A stretch of 64,000 nt of DNA from JAKAGZ01 sp963783855 (lineage in GTDB: Bacteria > Bacteroidota > Ignavibacteria > Ignavibacteriales > Ignavibacteriaceae): NCBI GenBank assembly GCA_963783855.1, contig CAWAPE010000005.1:434001-498000 (forward strand), in the 5' to 3' direction. Below are positions 16,400 through 25,638 of the stretch, piece after piece. Position numbers and translations under genes: made by a program. The number at the start of each line of letters is the position of its first letter. Positions within the stretch are counted from its first letter, which is position 1. The notes beneath the pieces were generated by a model, which was not told the DNA's origin, did not search any database, and saw only the letters and a list, made by a program, of their open reading frames with translations.

Positions 16400-17278
16400 T
16401 TATTTATTTATTGCTTCATTATATTTTGCTGCGTGTGCTGGATCAATTTTTGTTAATATTCTGAAAATATCATACTTCTCCGGGTAGTCTTTTAACCTGT
16501 CAATAATCTCTTCATTTTTTGCATTAAAAAATGTTTTCATTAAAACACTGTTCAGATCGATTTTATTTTTAATGTCATCAATAGCCTTAACAAGTTTTAC
16601 AATGTACTTCTGTCCGAGAACCTTATTCATACTAAAAACATCAATGCCATAATAATATTCGAACTCTGCTTCTCTGAATGGTCTGTAGGAATCATTAGTT
16701 AATTCCTCAACAAGTCTTCTCCTGTTATATGAGCTACCGGAAAGAGTCCACCCTGATGAAAATGGACTTGTTGCACCAAAATTTGCAATCCCTAGTGCCG
16801 TGGAAAAATAAGTAGATCCTCCAAGTTCTTCGTAGGAATCCAGATCTAAGCCGATGATCAGATTTGCATAAAAATCCAAAAAACTCGTAAGCGGATCAAA
16901 GTTTGCCTGGTTAGAATAAAGAGCTTGCCCTTTTTGATAAGTAAAACTCCAGCTGTTATCACTAACGCGTAGCATTAGTGATTTATCAGAAAGATTATAT
17001 ATATCCCTTTGACTTGTGATAGCAACCTGTGCCTGGTAATTTGCATCATTTGCGGAAGTAAAAAATATATCATACGTACAATTTATTTTGGGCCCTTCCC
17101 AATCATCACCAACAAATCTCGTCTTATTTAAATAATCTTCTACTGCATTTTTAAAATCTGAAAGCCTGTCGCGAAAAGCCACCGGTACATTATCATCGTT
17201 AACGGTTACGGTACAATTTAATTCCTGTGCAAAATTTGCTGCTGTAAATAGTAAGATGGCTATCAAAATTGATTTCAT
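16400..17278 (-). CDS. porD: DUF4835 protein, T9SS PorD-like
   Basis: 292 aa with a signal peptide (residues 1-17, ending NFAQ). The mature start QELNCTVTVN is followed by FKNAVEDYLNKTRFV, INCTYDIFF, FYANLIIGLDLDSY and a segment YYYGIDVFS. These match the DUF4835 family, which is named PorD in type IX secretion system annotation. The length fits. It is convergent with the HEAT-cyclophilin gene (1-bp gap) and divergent from a PorV/PorQ-like barrel gene 85 bp away, which supports an outer-membrane context. No other T9SS core gene (porK, L, M, N, sov) is in the window. Confidence 0.75.
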   Translation of the reverse strand: MKSILIAILLFTAANFAQELNCTVTVNDDNVPVAFRDRLSDFKNAVEDYLNKTRFVGDDWEGPKINCTYDIFFTSANDANYQAQVAITSQRDIYNLSDKSLMLRVSDNSWSFTYQKGQALYSNQANFDPLTSFLDFYANLIIGLDLDSYEELGGSTYFSTALGIANFGATSPFSSGWTLSGSSYNRRRLVEELTNDSYRPFREAEFEYYYGIDVFSMNKVLGQKYIVKLVKAIDDIKNKIDLNSVLMKTFFNAKNEEIIDRLKDYPEKYDIFRILTKIDPAHAAKYNEAINK

Positions 17279-17363
17279 TAAAAGTCTCTATTTCTGATTT
17301 TTTTGTTGATTTAATATATGAATTTCAATATTATCTAACAATCCACGAAATTAAGGGGAGCCT

Positions 17364-18167
17364 ATGAAAATCCTTATTTTCATTTTATTAGCCACAGAAT
17401 TATGTTTTTCTCAACAGAATCCGGGTGCAAAACAAATTGCATTATCAAATTCTGATATTGCGGTAAGTGATAATGTCTTTGCTTTATTCAGCAATCCAGC
17501 AGGACTTGGGCAACTTAAATGGAGAGAAATTGGTGCGTTTTATTCCCCCTCTCCTTTTGGCTTATCAGAACTTTCAAATGCTTATGCCGCTTATAGTGAA
17601 CCATTTGGTTTTGGTTCTATAGCAATAGGAGCGATGACTTATGGTTTTGAACTTTACCGGGAAAATAAATTAGCACTCGGGGTTTCATATTTATATGGAG
17701 ATAATTTTTATCTCGGAGCAGCTATCAATTATAAGAATGTTTCAATTAAAAAATATGGAAGCAAAAACACTTTTATTTTTGATTTTGGATTTCTGGTTAT
17801 TCTGCCAGGACATTTACACCTGGGATTTTCTTACAAAAACATTACCAGAAATTCTTTCGGACAAAATACAGATGAACTTCCGGTAACATTCCAAACTGGG
17901 GTTAGTTATCAGCCTATCAATAATTTGAAAGTTTCACTGGCGGTTGAGAAAGATATTCGATACAAAGCATCTCCATCTTTTGGAATAGATTATCGGATAA
18001 TAAAAAATGTAGCGATTAGAAGTGGTATTTCAACAGAACCTTCAAAATATTCATTTGGTATAGGAATTTTTTACTCGATAATAAATTTTAATTACGCAGT
18101 TTTCACTCACCAGGAACTTGGACTGACACACCAGGCGGATATAATCTTTTCATTTGGTAAAAAGTAA
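17364..18167 (+). CDS. PorV/PorQ-family outer-membrane beta-barrel protein
   Basis: 267 aa with a signal peptide (residues 1-16, ending LCFS). Near the mature N-terminus, IALSNSDIAVSDNVFALFSNPAGLGQL is the PorV/PorQ/FadL-like pattern of an NPAGL turn. Alternating strands rich in Gly, Tyr and Phe follow, and the C-terminus is IIFSFGKK. PorV-type proteins shuttle T9SS substrates; PorQ has a related role. Which one this is cannot be decided here. A GGGGAG site precedes ATG 17364. The following helix-hairpin-helix outer-membrane gene starts 26 bp after the stop. Confidence 0.72.
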   Translation: MKILIFILLATELCFSQQNPGAKQIALSNSDIAVSDNVFALFSNPAGLGQLKWREIGAFYSPSPFGLSELSNAYAAYSEPFGFGSIAIGAMTYGFELYRENKLALGVSYLYGDNFYLGAAINYKNVSIKKYGSKNTFIFDFGFLVILPGHLHLGFSYKNITRNSFGQNTDELPVTFQTGVSYQPINNLKVSLAVEKDIRYKASPSFGIDYRIIKNVAIRSGISTEPSKYSFGIGIFYSIINFNYAVFTHQELGLTHQADIIFSFGKK

Positions 18168-18193
18168 TAAGAATTAAATGGGGTTAATTTAGA

Positions 18194-20168
18194 ATGAGTA
18201 TCAAATATTTATTCTTAATAATTTTTATTCTATCAAATATTATTTATGCACAAATTGATTCACTTGAAAATAAAAATGATGATGTAATTCAGGATATACT
18301 GGACGAATCTCAATCAGGAGAGACTGATGAAGGATTAATTGACCTGATTGAGGAGTTGAGAGCAAATCCTGTAGATTTGAATAAAGTGGATATTACCGAA
18401 CTTCAAAAAATACCTGGCTTAAGCTTCTCAGATGCATCAGCAATAATCAATTATCGGAATAAACATGGCAAGTTCTTTTCAGTTGGTGAACTTCACCTGG
18501 CAGGTATTTCACAAAACGTATTTGAAAATATCTCACCTTTTCTGGCAGTGAATTTTCATAAAATAAAAAAATCGAAGCCAACCAATTTTCTAACTCATCT
18601 GGAATTAAGAAGCAGAATAATTACTGATCTTCAAAAGGATGAAGGATCTATTGACCATAAATTTGCGGGAAACAATCTTCACACCTATACGCGATTGAAA
18701 TCAGAATTTGGCGAAAAGGTAAAAGTTGGATTCCTTCTGGATAAAGATCCAGGGGAAAGATATTATAATGATTTAACATCAGGATATATTTCTACTAAAA
18801 ACTTTGGCATATTAAAAAAAGTTATTCTCGGTGACTACTCTGTACAATTTGGTCAGGGACTGGCGATCTGGTCAGCTTATTCTTTTTCAAAAAGTTCAAA
18901 TGCGATTTACCCGGTAAAAAAGAATCCAAATTACCTTAAAGAATATTCAAGCTCCGATGAAAATCGTTTTCTGAGAGGAATGTCTTCCAAATTCGGGTTT
19001 GGGGCTTTTTCTTTGACAACTTTTTACTCACAAAATAAATTTGATGCATCCCTTGACCCATTAAATTCAGATATAATTTCTACACCTTTGGACGGGCTTC
19101 ACAGAACAGATAATGAATTACAAAAAAAGAATTCTTCATCGGAGAAAATTATTGGAGCAATTCTGGACTTCACCAAGAAAGATAAATATCATTTGGGTTT
19201 TCTTTATTACAATTCAACTTTTCAAAATAATTTTGAACAGGGAAACATTTATGATTTCTCCTGGCAATAATTTTCAGAACTATTCGTTATCCTACGATTT
19301 ATACTTTGGAAATATTAATCTATCCGGGGAACATTCATTTAATGGAAAGTCTTTAGCCTCCATTATTAATATTCAGTTCGCATTAAGTAAAAGGATTACT
19401 TTTATAACATCTATAAGAAATTATCCAAGGAATTACTATAATTTACATTCACGCGGATTTGGAGAAAGATCAGGCACTCAAAATGAGTTAGGGATTTATA
19501 ACGGTATCAGGTGGAGAACCAGTCCTGGTATTTTTAATTTTTATTTCGATCAGTTTAGGTTTCCATTTAGTACTTATTATAATCCGCTCCCCTCCTCTGG
19601 TAACGAACTCTCATTTGATTTTCTTTCTTCAAAATTCAGCAACTCACGTATACATTTTAGAATTAAGAGGGAAAATAAGGAAACCGGCATAGATTATAAT
19701 GGGACTATTAATCTTTTTAAGAGAATTAAATCTACTGCAAGATTAGAACTGATATATTATCCTGATAAGAGAACCCGCTTAAAAACCAGACTTGAGCTCA
19801 GCCGATTCAGTGTAAAAGAAATCAATCAAAATGAAGATGGGTTTTTAATTTTTCAGGATGCCCGGTTTAGAATCCGAAATAATATTGATTTTTCAGGAAG
19901 GATAATTTTCTTCAGGACAGATACGTTTAATACTGCTATTTATGAATTTGAAAATGATCTCGATGGGATGTTTTCTTTATATGGTTTATACAAAGAAGGA
20001 ATCAGGTGGTATGCTATGGTAAAGATAGATTTACCGTGGTCTTTTCTTTTTTCGGTTAAATATTCAGAGACATACAAACCGGACGAAAAAACAATTGGAA
20101 GCGGGTATTCCAAAATTAACGGAAATTTAGATAATCGGGTTAGCGTTCAACTCGAATTAAGAATTTAA
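18194..20168 (+). pseudogene. Helix-hairpin-helix outer-membrane barrel protein, interrupted by a frameshift
   Basis: Frame 2 starts at ATG 18194 with a signal peptide (1-20, ending IIYAQ). A ComEA-like helix-hairpin-helix unit follows at residues 59-105 (VDLNKVDITELQKIPGLSFS and VGELHLAGIS), then a barrel with GDYSVQFGQGLAIWSAYSFS. It stops at 19268-19270, but the same kind of barrel continues without a break in frame 0 from about 19258 (SPGNNFQNYSLSYDLYFGN) to TAA 20166-20168. One extra base between about 19250 and 19262 explains this. The repaired product would be about 657 aa. Related proteins are seen in Bacteroidota with no proven role. It is either a disrupted gene or an assembly indel. 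Confidence 0.75.
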
Positions 20169-20175
20169 TATAATT

Positions 20176-21426
20176 TTACCTTTCCCGAGATTTGCCAACT
20201 ATCAATCTAATACCACGTTTAAAAGTAATGTAATACCACATCCACTCTAGCATTACCCTAAACCTGTTTCTGAATCCAATAAGGAAGAAAATATGAATGA
20301 AACACCAGAATACCCAGGCTATAAATCCGGACAATTTCATTTTTTTTATTTCGGCAACAGCTTTCGCCCTGCCTATTGAAGCCATATTCCCTTTGTCCAC
20401 ATAAACAAATTTATTTCTTTCACTTTTAGGAATTTTATTTCTAATTAATTTGCCAACATATTTTCCCTCCTGAATAGCGCCTTGCGCTACTCCCGGAACA
20501 GGTCTCCCATCATCATCAATTACCAGTGCAGCATCACCAATTACAAAGATATTAGGGTCACCATTAATGCTTAGATCAGCATTTACCATTGCTCTGCCTG
20601 CTCTATCTGTTTCAATATTAAGAGATTTGACAATCGGAGAAACAGTATTTCCCGCAGCCCAGATAACATTTGTAGTCTCTAAAAATTCTCTTACAGTTTT
20701 AACACCTTCCGAGGTTATATCAATAACTTTAGTATTTAATTTTAATTCAACTTCCATTTTTTCTAAAGCTTTCTGCGCTTTAAAAGAAAGCTCCTCCTGA
20801 TAAGTTGATAAAATTCTGGGTAACGCCTCAATAAGAATTATCTTTGTTTCTTGGGCATTTATATTCCTGAAATCTCTCATTAAAGATGTTTTAGCAATTT
20901 CTGCAATAGCTCCAGCCATTTCTACTCCAGTAGGACCTCCACCGACAATAACAAACGTCAAATATTTTTTCCGTTTATTAACATCACTTTCTTTTTCTGC
21001 CTGTTCAAGAGATTTTAGAATCTTTTCCCTAATCAACAATCCATCACTAAGAGTTTTCAATCCTGGGGCATATTTTTCCCAGGTATCATTTCCAAAATAT
21101 GAATGTGAGGATCCCGTAGAAATTATCAGAGAATCAAATTCTAATTCGCCATCTTGCAGAATTACTTTTTTATTTGTTCTGTCTATAGAAATTGCTTCAT
21201 CCATAAGAACTTTAATATTTTTATTTCTGCTAAAAATTGATCTGATTGGAACGGCAATATCTGCCGGGGAAAGGGCTGCTGTTGCAACCTGGTAAAGCAG
21301 AGGCTGGAATAAATGGTAATTCGTTTTATCAATAAGAGTCACTTCATATCTGGAATCGCGTAGCTCAAGTGCCACATGGAGCCCACCAAATCCCCCTCCT
21401 ATAATAACAACTTTATGTTTGCTCAT
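20176..21426 (-). CDS. ndh: Type II NADH dehydrogenase (NDH-2)
   Basis: 416 aa flavoprotein. FAD-binding IIGGGFGGLHVALEL is at residues 7-21, followed by LIDKTNYHLFQPLLYQVATA. An NAD-binding VIVGGGPTGVEMAGAIAEI lies mid-protein, and a second FAD contact IFVIGDAALVIDD comes later. The C-terminus has the amphipathic/hydrophobic helix typical of NDH-2 (GFIAWVFWCFIHIFFLIGFR and RVMLEWMWYYITF). NDH-2 passes electrons from NADH to quinone at the inner face of the membrane without pumping protons. The gene is single and convergent with the barrel pseudogene. Confidence 0.93.
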   Translation of the reverse strand: MSKHKVVIIGGGFGGLHVALELRDSRYEVTLIDKTNYHLFQPLLYQVATAALSPADIAVPIRSIFSRNKNIKVLMDEAISIDRTNKKVILQDGELEFDSLIISTGSSHSYFGNDTWEKYAPGLKTLSDGLLIREKILKSLEQAEKESDVNKRKKYLTFVIVGGGPTGVEMAGAIAEIAKTSLMRDFRNINAQETKIILIEALPRILSTYQEELSFKAQKALEKMEVELKLNTKVIDITSEGVKTVREFLETTNVIWAAGNTVSPIVKSLNIETDRAGRAMVNADLSINGDPNIFVIGDAALVIDDDGRPVPGVAQGAIQEGKYVGKLIRNKIPKSERNKFVYVDKGNMASIGRAKAVAEIKKMKLSGFIAWVFWCFIHIFFLIGFRNRFRVMLEWMWYYITFKRGIRLIVGKSRER

Positions 21427-21631
21427 TTTTTTAACTTATTATTTTAATGACAGTTAGGCTATCTAAAAATAGAATATTTTTAACAATTTTCAAGAGAAAC
21501 AAAGCAGAAAAGATTCTGTTTAATTGAACATTTACCTAATTTGAGGAGTGCATAATTTGTTTTTAATTCATATAAATATTGTTAAATTGATACTATAAGA
21601 GAACCCGTTTACTTTTTGAAATACAATTAGT

Positions 21632-21639
21632 TATATTTG
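21632..21639 (+). promoter_or_regulatory. Putative -7 box upstream of hybrid histidine kinase
   Basis: TATATTTG matches TAnnTTTG and is 54 bp before the kinase start codon. No convincing -33 element stands at the usual spacing. Confidence 0.3.
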
Positions 21640-21693
21640 TTTATGGAAAAACTTTTGTTAAAAGTATTTAGTTCAAAACTTTAAGGGTCCGGA

Positions 21694-24051
21694 ATGCAAA
21701 TTTCTAAAATTGAATCTTTAAGTAAATACAACTCCCTGTTTAACCTGACTGTAAAGTCTTCCCCTGAATTCCCTAATAATTTATGCGAATTTATGGTGAG
21801 TGAATTTGAACTTCAAGCTGTTGTTTTATTTAAAGTTAATGATGATGATAGTTTGCAGTTGCTTGGAAAATCTGAAGGATCAAAAAAAGCTTATACAAAA
21901 AATGAATCTTACAAATGCACAGTTTGTAAATCGATCACTTCCAACAAAGACAGCATAAATTTTAATACGCAACCTGATTGTGAAATTCAAACATCAGACT
22001 TTGTAATTTATGAAGGCTGTTTGTTCATAAAAATTTCCTCCTCCAGTAGATTTTTAATTAAAATTGCAAAGAAAACAGCCTTTACAAAAGCCGACAAAGA
22101 TAATATTGAAAATGTTGGACAATCAATTAAGAATTTCCTGCAACTATGGTCCGGTGGAAACAATATCCCTACAGAGTCAATTAGTGATATAATAACTAAC
22201 ATCGCACATGAGCTCAGAACTCCTACGAACAGCATTATGGGATTTACTTCACTGTTAAATGAAGAAAACCTGACCAGTACGCAATCAGAATATGTAAATA
22301 CATTAAAAGAAAACGCCTATAACCTTTTAGGTTTGTTAAATGATGTAATTGAACTTGCAAAAATTGATAATGGCTCCAGCAAAGAAATAACAACAAACGT
22401 TAATTTTAAGAGCACGGTAGATGAAGTACTAAAGCAGTTTGCAGATAAGTCTAAATCGGGTGAAATAGAATTTTTATTAAATATCGATAAAAGTGTTCCT
22501 GATTCCGTTAAAGTTGATGCTCAAAAACTCAAGTATATTTTATTAACAGTTTTAACATATTCAATCAGGCAAACAGGTAAGGGGAAAATATCTTTATCCA
22601 TTTCTGCCAGCGATAAGGAAATCAATTTTAAGATTTCAGACACCAGCGCCGGAATAACTACAACAAAATTAAAAGATATTTTCAAGCCATTCGTAATTAC
22701 TGAACTTGGAGATTCAAAAGTCGGCGCCGCAACCGGATTAGGATTAATCTTATGTAAAAAATATTCTAACCTTTTGGGTGGCGATATAACTATTACAAGT
22801 TCGGTAGGTAAAGGCACAACTTATAATTTTAATATCAAGGCTGAAATAGCAACTGGAATCGAGTCCCAGATTTCCTCTCTTCCGAAACCATCAGCTAAAA
22901 AAAACCGCGTACTGGTTGTTGAAGATGATTATGCAACTTCTAAACTATTGAGCAATTACCTTAATAAATGGGGTTATGATCCAACAATTGTAAACTCAGC
23001 CGAACAGGCCTTGAAAGCCATAAATAAGGAAGTTTTCCTTGCCGTGTTAATGGATATTGTTTTACCGGATTCTAACGGATTTGAATTGTTGAAGACAATT
23101 CGTGAGCACAAAAACGCTAAGAATACACCAGTAATTGTATGCTCAGTAGAAGCAGAACAGCAAAAAGCATTTTTAATGGGAGCTGTTGAATATTTTGTAA
23201 AACCGATAAAATACAAATACCTGGTTGAAGTTCTTACAAGTTACAGGCTCAAAAAAGATTCAAATATTTTAATTGTCGATGATGATGTACCGACTTTAAA
23301 TTTGATTAAAGAAGCAATAGAACAAGCCGGGTATAATGCAATTGCAGAAGCACATTCATCAAAGGTTAGCCAGATGATTGAAAATATGAATCTGGATTTG
23401 GCTATAATTGATCTTGATATGCCTGAGCTGAATGGCTTTGATCTTATAAAACAAATTAAATCTAAACCGGCCTTTGCAAAACTTCCTATAATAATTTATA
23501 CGGGTAAAGAGAATTATTCCGAAGATTTGAAAAAAATAGATGGAATGTTTACAGATCTGTTACAAAAAAGCAGCTCAAATATTGAGGATCTGGCTGACAC
23601 TATTAATCAAATGATTAATCAATACGATGAACCACCTACGCCGGAACAAGTGCTGGAACAGACGGATGCTGTTAAAATTTTACTTGTTGAGGATTACAAA
23701 CATTCGCAGATAATTGTAACAAGACTATTGAAGAAAAATAACTTCGAATCAATTGTAGTTGTGGAAAATGGTGCTGAAGCACTGGACGAGGTTAAAAAAC
23801 AAAAATTTAACCTGATACTTATGGATATGCAGATGCCTGTTATGAACGGATTTGAGGCTACGGAAAAAATAAGACAGCTAAATGAATACAAAGATACTCC
23901 GATTATAGCACTTACAGCTTTTGCAATGAAAGGAGATCGTGAGAAATGTATCGATGCCGGTGCAACAGATTATATCCCAAAACCGATTGACAGTCACGAA
24001 TTTATTGAAAAAGTTAGGTATTATACAGAGAGTAAGGTTGGAGTTCAATAA
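21694..24051 (+). CDS. Hybrid sensor histidine kinase with three receiver domains and degenerate ATP site
   Basis: 785 aa with no transmembrane segment, so cytosolic. Residues 1-150 look like a GAF-like sensor with several cysteines (YKCTVCKS and others). HisKA follows at about 165-235 with phospho-His 172 in IAHELRTP, then HATPase at about 275-385, REC1 about 405-520 (Asp 454 in LMDIVLPDS), REC2 about 523-640 (IIDLDMPEL) and REC3 about 665-782 (LILMDMQMPVMNG). In the HATPase the N-box reads LLTVLTYSIRQT where Asn is expected, and the G1 box is DTSAGI instead of DxGxGI. The G2 box TGLGL is kept. It may be a weak or dead kinase acting as a phosphorelay hub. Confidence 0.88.
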   Translation: MQISKIESLSKYNSLFNLTVKSSPEFPNNLCEFMVSEFELQAVVLFKVNDDDSLQLLGKSEGSKKAYTKNESYKCTVCKSITSNKDSINFNTQPDCEIQTSDFVIYEGCLFIKISSSSRFLIKIAKKTAFTKADKDNIENVGQSIKNFLQLWSGGNNIPTESISDIITNIAHELRTPTNSIMGFTSLLNEENLTSTQSEYVNTLKENAYNLLGLLNDVIELAKIDNGSSKEITTNVNFKSTVDEVLKQFADKSKSGEIEFLLNIDKSVPDSVKVDAQKLKYILLTVLTYSIRQTGKGKISLSISASDKEINFKISDTSAGITTTKLKDIFKPFVITELGDSKVGAATGLGLILCKKYSNLLGGDITITSSVGKGTTYNFNIKAEIATGIESQISSLPKPSAKKNRVLVVEDDYATSKLLSNYLNKWGYDPTIVNSAEQALKAINKEVFLAVLMDIVLPDSNGFELLKTIREHKNAKNTPVIVCSVEAEQQKAFLMGAVEYFVKPIKYKYLVEVLTSYRLKKDSNILIVDDDVPTLNLIKEAIEQAGYNAIAEAHSSKVSQMIENMNLDLAIIDLDMPELNGFDLIKQIKSKPAFAKLPIIIYTGKENYSEDLKKIDGMFTDLLQKSSSNIEDLADTINQMINQYDEPPTPEQVLEQTDAVKILLVEDYKHSQIIVTRLLKKNNFESIVVVENGAEALDEVKKQKFNLILMDMQMPVMNGFEATEKIRQLNEYKDTPIIALTAFAMKGDREKCIDAGATDYIPKPIDSHEFIEKVRYYTESKVGVQ

Positions 24052-24166
24052 AGGATTTCCTCAAATCTTTTTATAATTTTTGCACCCCTTATTTTTCCAA
24101 ATAGTTTAATTTGTAATAACCTATCGTTAATTTTGAATTTCGATTTCTAATTTTTTTTTAGATTTT

Positions 24167-25624
24167 ATGATTAATAATATTCCAAGAGTCAGATTTGCAC
24201 CCAGCCCAACAGGTTATTTACACGTAGGCGGCTTACGTACTGCATTGTACAATTATCTTTTTGCGAAAAACAAAGGCGGAAAGTTCATACTAAGAATTGA
24301 AGATACAGACAGAAACCGTTTTGTAGAAGGAGCTGTTGAGAATCTGGTTTCAACTCTTAAATGGGCTGGTCTTGATTTTGACGAAGGACCTGGGAAGGAA
24401 GGCAATTTCGGTCCGTACATGCAATCACAAAGACTGAACCTCTATAAAGAACTTATTGAGAAATTAATAAAAGAGAAAAAAGCTTATTATTGCTTTTGTA
24501 CGCAAGAAAGATTGAATGAGGTAAGAGAGAAGCAAAAGAAAGAAGGGTTGCAGCCTAAGTATGACAAGCATTGTCTAAATCTTTCAGAAAAAGAGGTACA
24601 GGAAAAAATCCAGAATAATTTATCACATGTTGTAAGAATGAATGTACAACCCGGACAACAGATAGTATTTGCTGATATTATCAGAGGCAAAGTTGAATTT
24701 AACAGCGACGTAGTGGATGATCAGATACTAATAAAAAGTGATGGTTATCCGACTTATCATCTTGCAAATGTTATTGATGATCATTCAATGAAGATTACTC
24801 ACGTAATTCGTGGTGAGGAATGGCTTTCTTCCACGCCCAAACACGTTTTACTTTATAATTTTTTCGGTTGGGAAATTCCAGTTTTTGCTCACCTCCCTCT
24901 TTTGCTTAATCCTGATAAAACAAAACTAAGTAAGCGCCAGGGTGATGTTGCAGTTGAGGATTACAAACAGAAAGGATACCTGAAAGATGCTTTGGTAAAT
25001 TTTGTTGCATTACTTGGATGGAATGCCGGTGATGATGTCGAATTTTATAATATGAAGGAAATGATCGATAAATTTTCTCTCGAGCGTGTAAATAAATCAG
25101 GAGCTGTATTCGATGTAGAAAAATTAAACTGGTTAAATGCTGAACATCTTCGTAAAATGGATGAAAATAAATTACTGGCTCTTTTAAGGGAAAATCTTAC
25201 AGAATCAAAATATAAAGATGAGACTTACTCCGATGAATACTTACTCAAAGTAATAGAAGCAATGAAAGAAAGAGTAAGTTTTGTCAATGAATTCATCACA
25301 AATGGTTTTTACTTCTTTGAAGAGCCAAAGGAATATGACAAAGCAGTTGTAAAAAAGAGATGGAAAGAGGGCTCGGCAGAATACTTGAAAAAATTAATTG
25401 ATGAGTTTTCTAAATTAGAAAACCCGCTAAAAGTTGATTATGAAAGTACGTTGAGAAATACTGCGGAAAATTTGAATATTGGAACGGGAAAATTAATTCA
25501 TCCTGTAAGGTTGTCAGTTTCCGGAGTTGGCGGTGGCCCCGGCTTATTCGACATTCTTTCAATTATCGGGAAAGATAAAACTATTGCAAGACTGCAAAGA
25601 GCAGTCCAAAAATTAGGGAATTAA
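24167..25624 (+). CDS. gltX: Glutamyl-tRNA synthetase
   Basis: 485 aa, class I synthetase that charges tRNA-Glu. The HIGH-type motif is FAPSPTGYLHVGGLRTALYN (residues 9-28), IEDTDRNR follows, and the KMSKS-type loop is KTKLSKRQGD. The bacterial C-terminal anticodon-binding domain is present and ends in the family pattern GKLIHPVRLSVSG and GPGLFDILSIIGKD. The length is normal. glnS begins 15 bp downstream, so the two form an operon. With a dedicated GlnRS present, this GluRS need not be the non-discriminating type. Confidence 0.96.
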   Translation: MINNIPRVRFAPSPTGYLHVGGLRTALYNYLFAKNKGGKFILRIEDTDRNRFVEGAVENLVSTLKWAGLDFDEGPGKEGNFGPYMQSQRLNLYKELIEKLIKEKKAYYCFCTQERLNEVREKQKKEGLQPKYDKHCLNLSEKEVQEKIQNNLSHVVRMNVQPGQQIVFADIIRGKVEFNSDVVDDQILIKSDGYPTYHLANVIDDHSMKITHVIRGEEWLSSTPKHVLLYNFFGWEIPVFAHLPLLLNPDKTKLSKRQGDVAVEDYKQKGYLKDALVNFVALLGWNAGDDVEFYNMKEMIDKFSLERVNKSGAVFDVEKLNWLNAEHLRKMDENKLLALLRENLTESKYKDETYSDEYLLKVIEAMKERVSFVNEFITNGFYFFEEPKEYDKAVVKKRWKEGSAEYLKKLIDEFSKLENPLKVDYESTLRNTAENLNIGTGKLIHPVRLSVSGVGGGPGLFDILSIIGKDKTIARLQRAVQKLGN

Positions 25625-25638
25625 ATTAGATATAAAAT

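Noticed and set aside
19113..20168. Second half of the barrel gene as an independent CDS
   Set aside because: The ATG at 19113 lies inside the first frame, the first 50 residues are out-of-frame noise, and there is no signal peptide. It is the downstream part of one frameshifted gene.
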